Origin: an uncultured Romboutsia sp.
Lineage (GTDB): Bacteria; Bacillota; Clostridia; Peptostreptococcales; Peptostreptococcaceae
Direction of reading: 5' to 3'
DNA length: 33,754 nucleotides
NCBI GenBank assembly: GCA_904418825.1
Contig: CAJFPU010000009.1
Coordinates: 1 to 33,754 of the forward strand
How positions within the stretch are numbered: the first letter of the stretch is position 1; each line of letters opens with the position of its first letter. The notes under the pieces are model-generated. The model was not told the DNA's origin. It saw nothing but the letters and a program-made list of their open reading frames with translations, and made no database searches. This document shows, piece by piece, positions 32,793 to 33,754 of this stretch. The position numbers and the translations under genes are program-made.

Positions 32793-33754
32793 ATGAATCT
32801 AAAAAATAAAAATATTTTATTAGTAGGTTTAGCTAAAACTGGTATATCTACAATTAAACACTTGAATAAATTAGGTGCAAAAGTAGTTGTAAATGATATA
32901 AAAGATAAAGATAAATTAAAAGGTATACTAGATGAACTTTCTGATTTAAATAATGTAGAATATATATTAGGATATCATCCTGAAAATGTTGATGATATAG
33001 ATATGGCAGTTGTATCTCCAGGAGTACCATTAGATTTACCTTTTATATTAAAATTAAAATCTAAAAATATAGAGATAATAGGTGAAGTAGAATTAGCTTA
33101 TAGACTTTCTCAAAACCCTATGTTTATAGGTATAACAGGAACTAATGGAAAAACAACTACAACATCATTAGTTGGAGAAATATTTAAAAAGGCTAATATA
33201 GATACCTACATAGTTGGAAATATAGGAAATCCTGTAATAGATACAGTAGATACTGCTAATAAAAACTCTGTATTAGTTACAGAATTAAGCAGTTTTCAAC
33301 TTGAAAGCATAGATACTTTTAAGCCTCATGTAAGTGCAATATTAAACTTTACAGAAGATCATTTAAATAGACATCATACTATGGAAGCTTATATGGAAGC
33401 TAAGGCTAGAATATTTAAAAATCAAGATGAAAAAGATTTTTGTATATTAAATTATGATAATGAAGATGTAAAATCTTTATCAGATAATGTGGAAGCTAAA
33501 AAAATATTCTTTTCTAGGAAAAAAAGTTTAGATTGTGGAATATATTTAGATGAAGACAACAATATAATAATAAATATAGATAAAAAAATTAAACTTTTAA
33601 ATAAAGATGAACTTAGTCTTCCTGGAAACCATAATTTAGAGAATTGCATGGCAGCTGCAGCAATAGCGTATGTATCTAATATAGATATAGATGTTATAAG
33701 AGAAGTATTAAAAACTTTTGCTGGAGTAGAACATAGACAAGAGTTTGTAAGAAA
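32793..33754 (+). CDS. murD: UDP-MurNAc-L-Ala:D-Glu ligase (cut by window end)
   Basis: MurD adds D-glutamate to UDP-MurNAc-L-Ala. About 320 residues are visible and the frame is open to the last base. Seen in order: the N-terminal UDP-binding domain (LLVGLAKTGISTIKHL, VVSPGVPLD), the ATP loop GTNGKTTTTS from Gly116, ELSSFQLESI, FTEDHLNRHHTMEAY, LPGNHNLENCMAAAA and FAGVEHRQEFV. The missing part is the C-terminal domain, about 130 residues. GGGGGTG at 32780-32786 gives the start. In related genomes spoVE/ftsW and murG would be expected next. Confidence 0.95.
   Translation, partial: MNLKNKNILLVGLAKTGISTIKHLNKLGAKVVVNDIKDKDKLKGILDELSDLNNVEYILGYHPENVDDIDMAVVSPGVPLDLPFILKLKSKNIEIIGEVELAYRLSQNPMFIGITGTNGKTTTTSLVGEIFKKANIDTYIVGNIGNPVIDTVDTANKNSVLVTELSSFQLESIDTFKPHVSAILNFTEDHLNRHHTMEAYMEAKARIFKNQDEKDFCILNYDNEDVKSLSDNVEAKKIFFSRKKSLDCGIYLDEDNNIIINIDKKIKLLNKDELSLPGNHNLENCMAAAAIAYVSNIDIDVIREVLKTFAGVEHRQEFVR

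Noticed and set aside
1-33754. CRISPR arrays, tRNA or rRNA genes, insertion sequences, prophage genes and attachment sites.
   Set aside because: Looked for on both strands and none seen; the window appears to be stable chromosomal backbone.

Overview
The window reads as chromosome from a low-GC, endospore-forming anaerobic Firmicute, most likely the family Peptostreptococcaceae (Clostridioides/Romboutsia/Paraclostridium/Terrisporobacter group). The grounds are extreme AT richness, strong AGGAGG-type ribosome sites, a one-subunit pyruvate:ferredoxin oxidoreductase, class III fructose bisphosphatase, a SpoVD-like penicillin-binding protein and a clostridial gene order (PTS glucose genes, then AraC, then murE). 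The placement is inference; no rRNA or tRNA gene is present.

Layout. 1-2865: end of a shikimate operon, aroC (partial)-aroB-aroA, with overlapping ends. 3001-4132: pduL and a convergent HxlR-type regulator sharing a bidirectional terminator, with an operator-like repeat cluster upstream of the regulator. 4133-4714: gene-poor stretch holding a 23-codon remnant of deoC. 4715-10312: pyruvate:ferredoxin oxidoreductase and class III FBPase. 10342-13876: glucose PTS block (antiterminator, IIA, IICB), with two RNA antiterminator/terminator switches of different sequence class and a cre-like site. 13875-17674: AraC regulator divergent from murE, which is followed by a dicarboxylate/amino-acid-type symporter. 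17768-21785: a LytS-type histidine kinase, LytTR response regulator and CstA transporter, with a two-copy direct repeat directly upstream of cstA. 21938-24408: ychF, and a divergent gene for a membrane-anchored ferrochelatase-like protein. 24409-24866: non-coding or decayed DNA. 24950-33754: a PHP-type phosphatase, lgt, rsmH, ftsL, a SpoVD-like PBP, murF, mraY and murD (cut by the window end), broken into at least three transcription units by hairpin terminators.

How it fits together. The middle of the window centres on pyruvate: glucose enters through the PTS (making pyruvate from PEP), PFOR turns pyruvate into acetyl-CoA, PduL can turn acetyl-CoA into acetyl phosphate, FBPase serves gluconeogenesis, and the LytS/LytTR/CstA set looks like a pyruvate-sensing and uptake module. 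The right part builds the cell wall and septum. The most interesting items are the CstA operator, whose repeats resemble the E. coli YpdB site in sequence and spacing, the membrane-anchored ferrochelatase-like protein that lacks one catalytic residue, and the two unlike antiterminator targets in one PTS locus.
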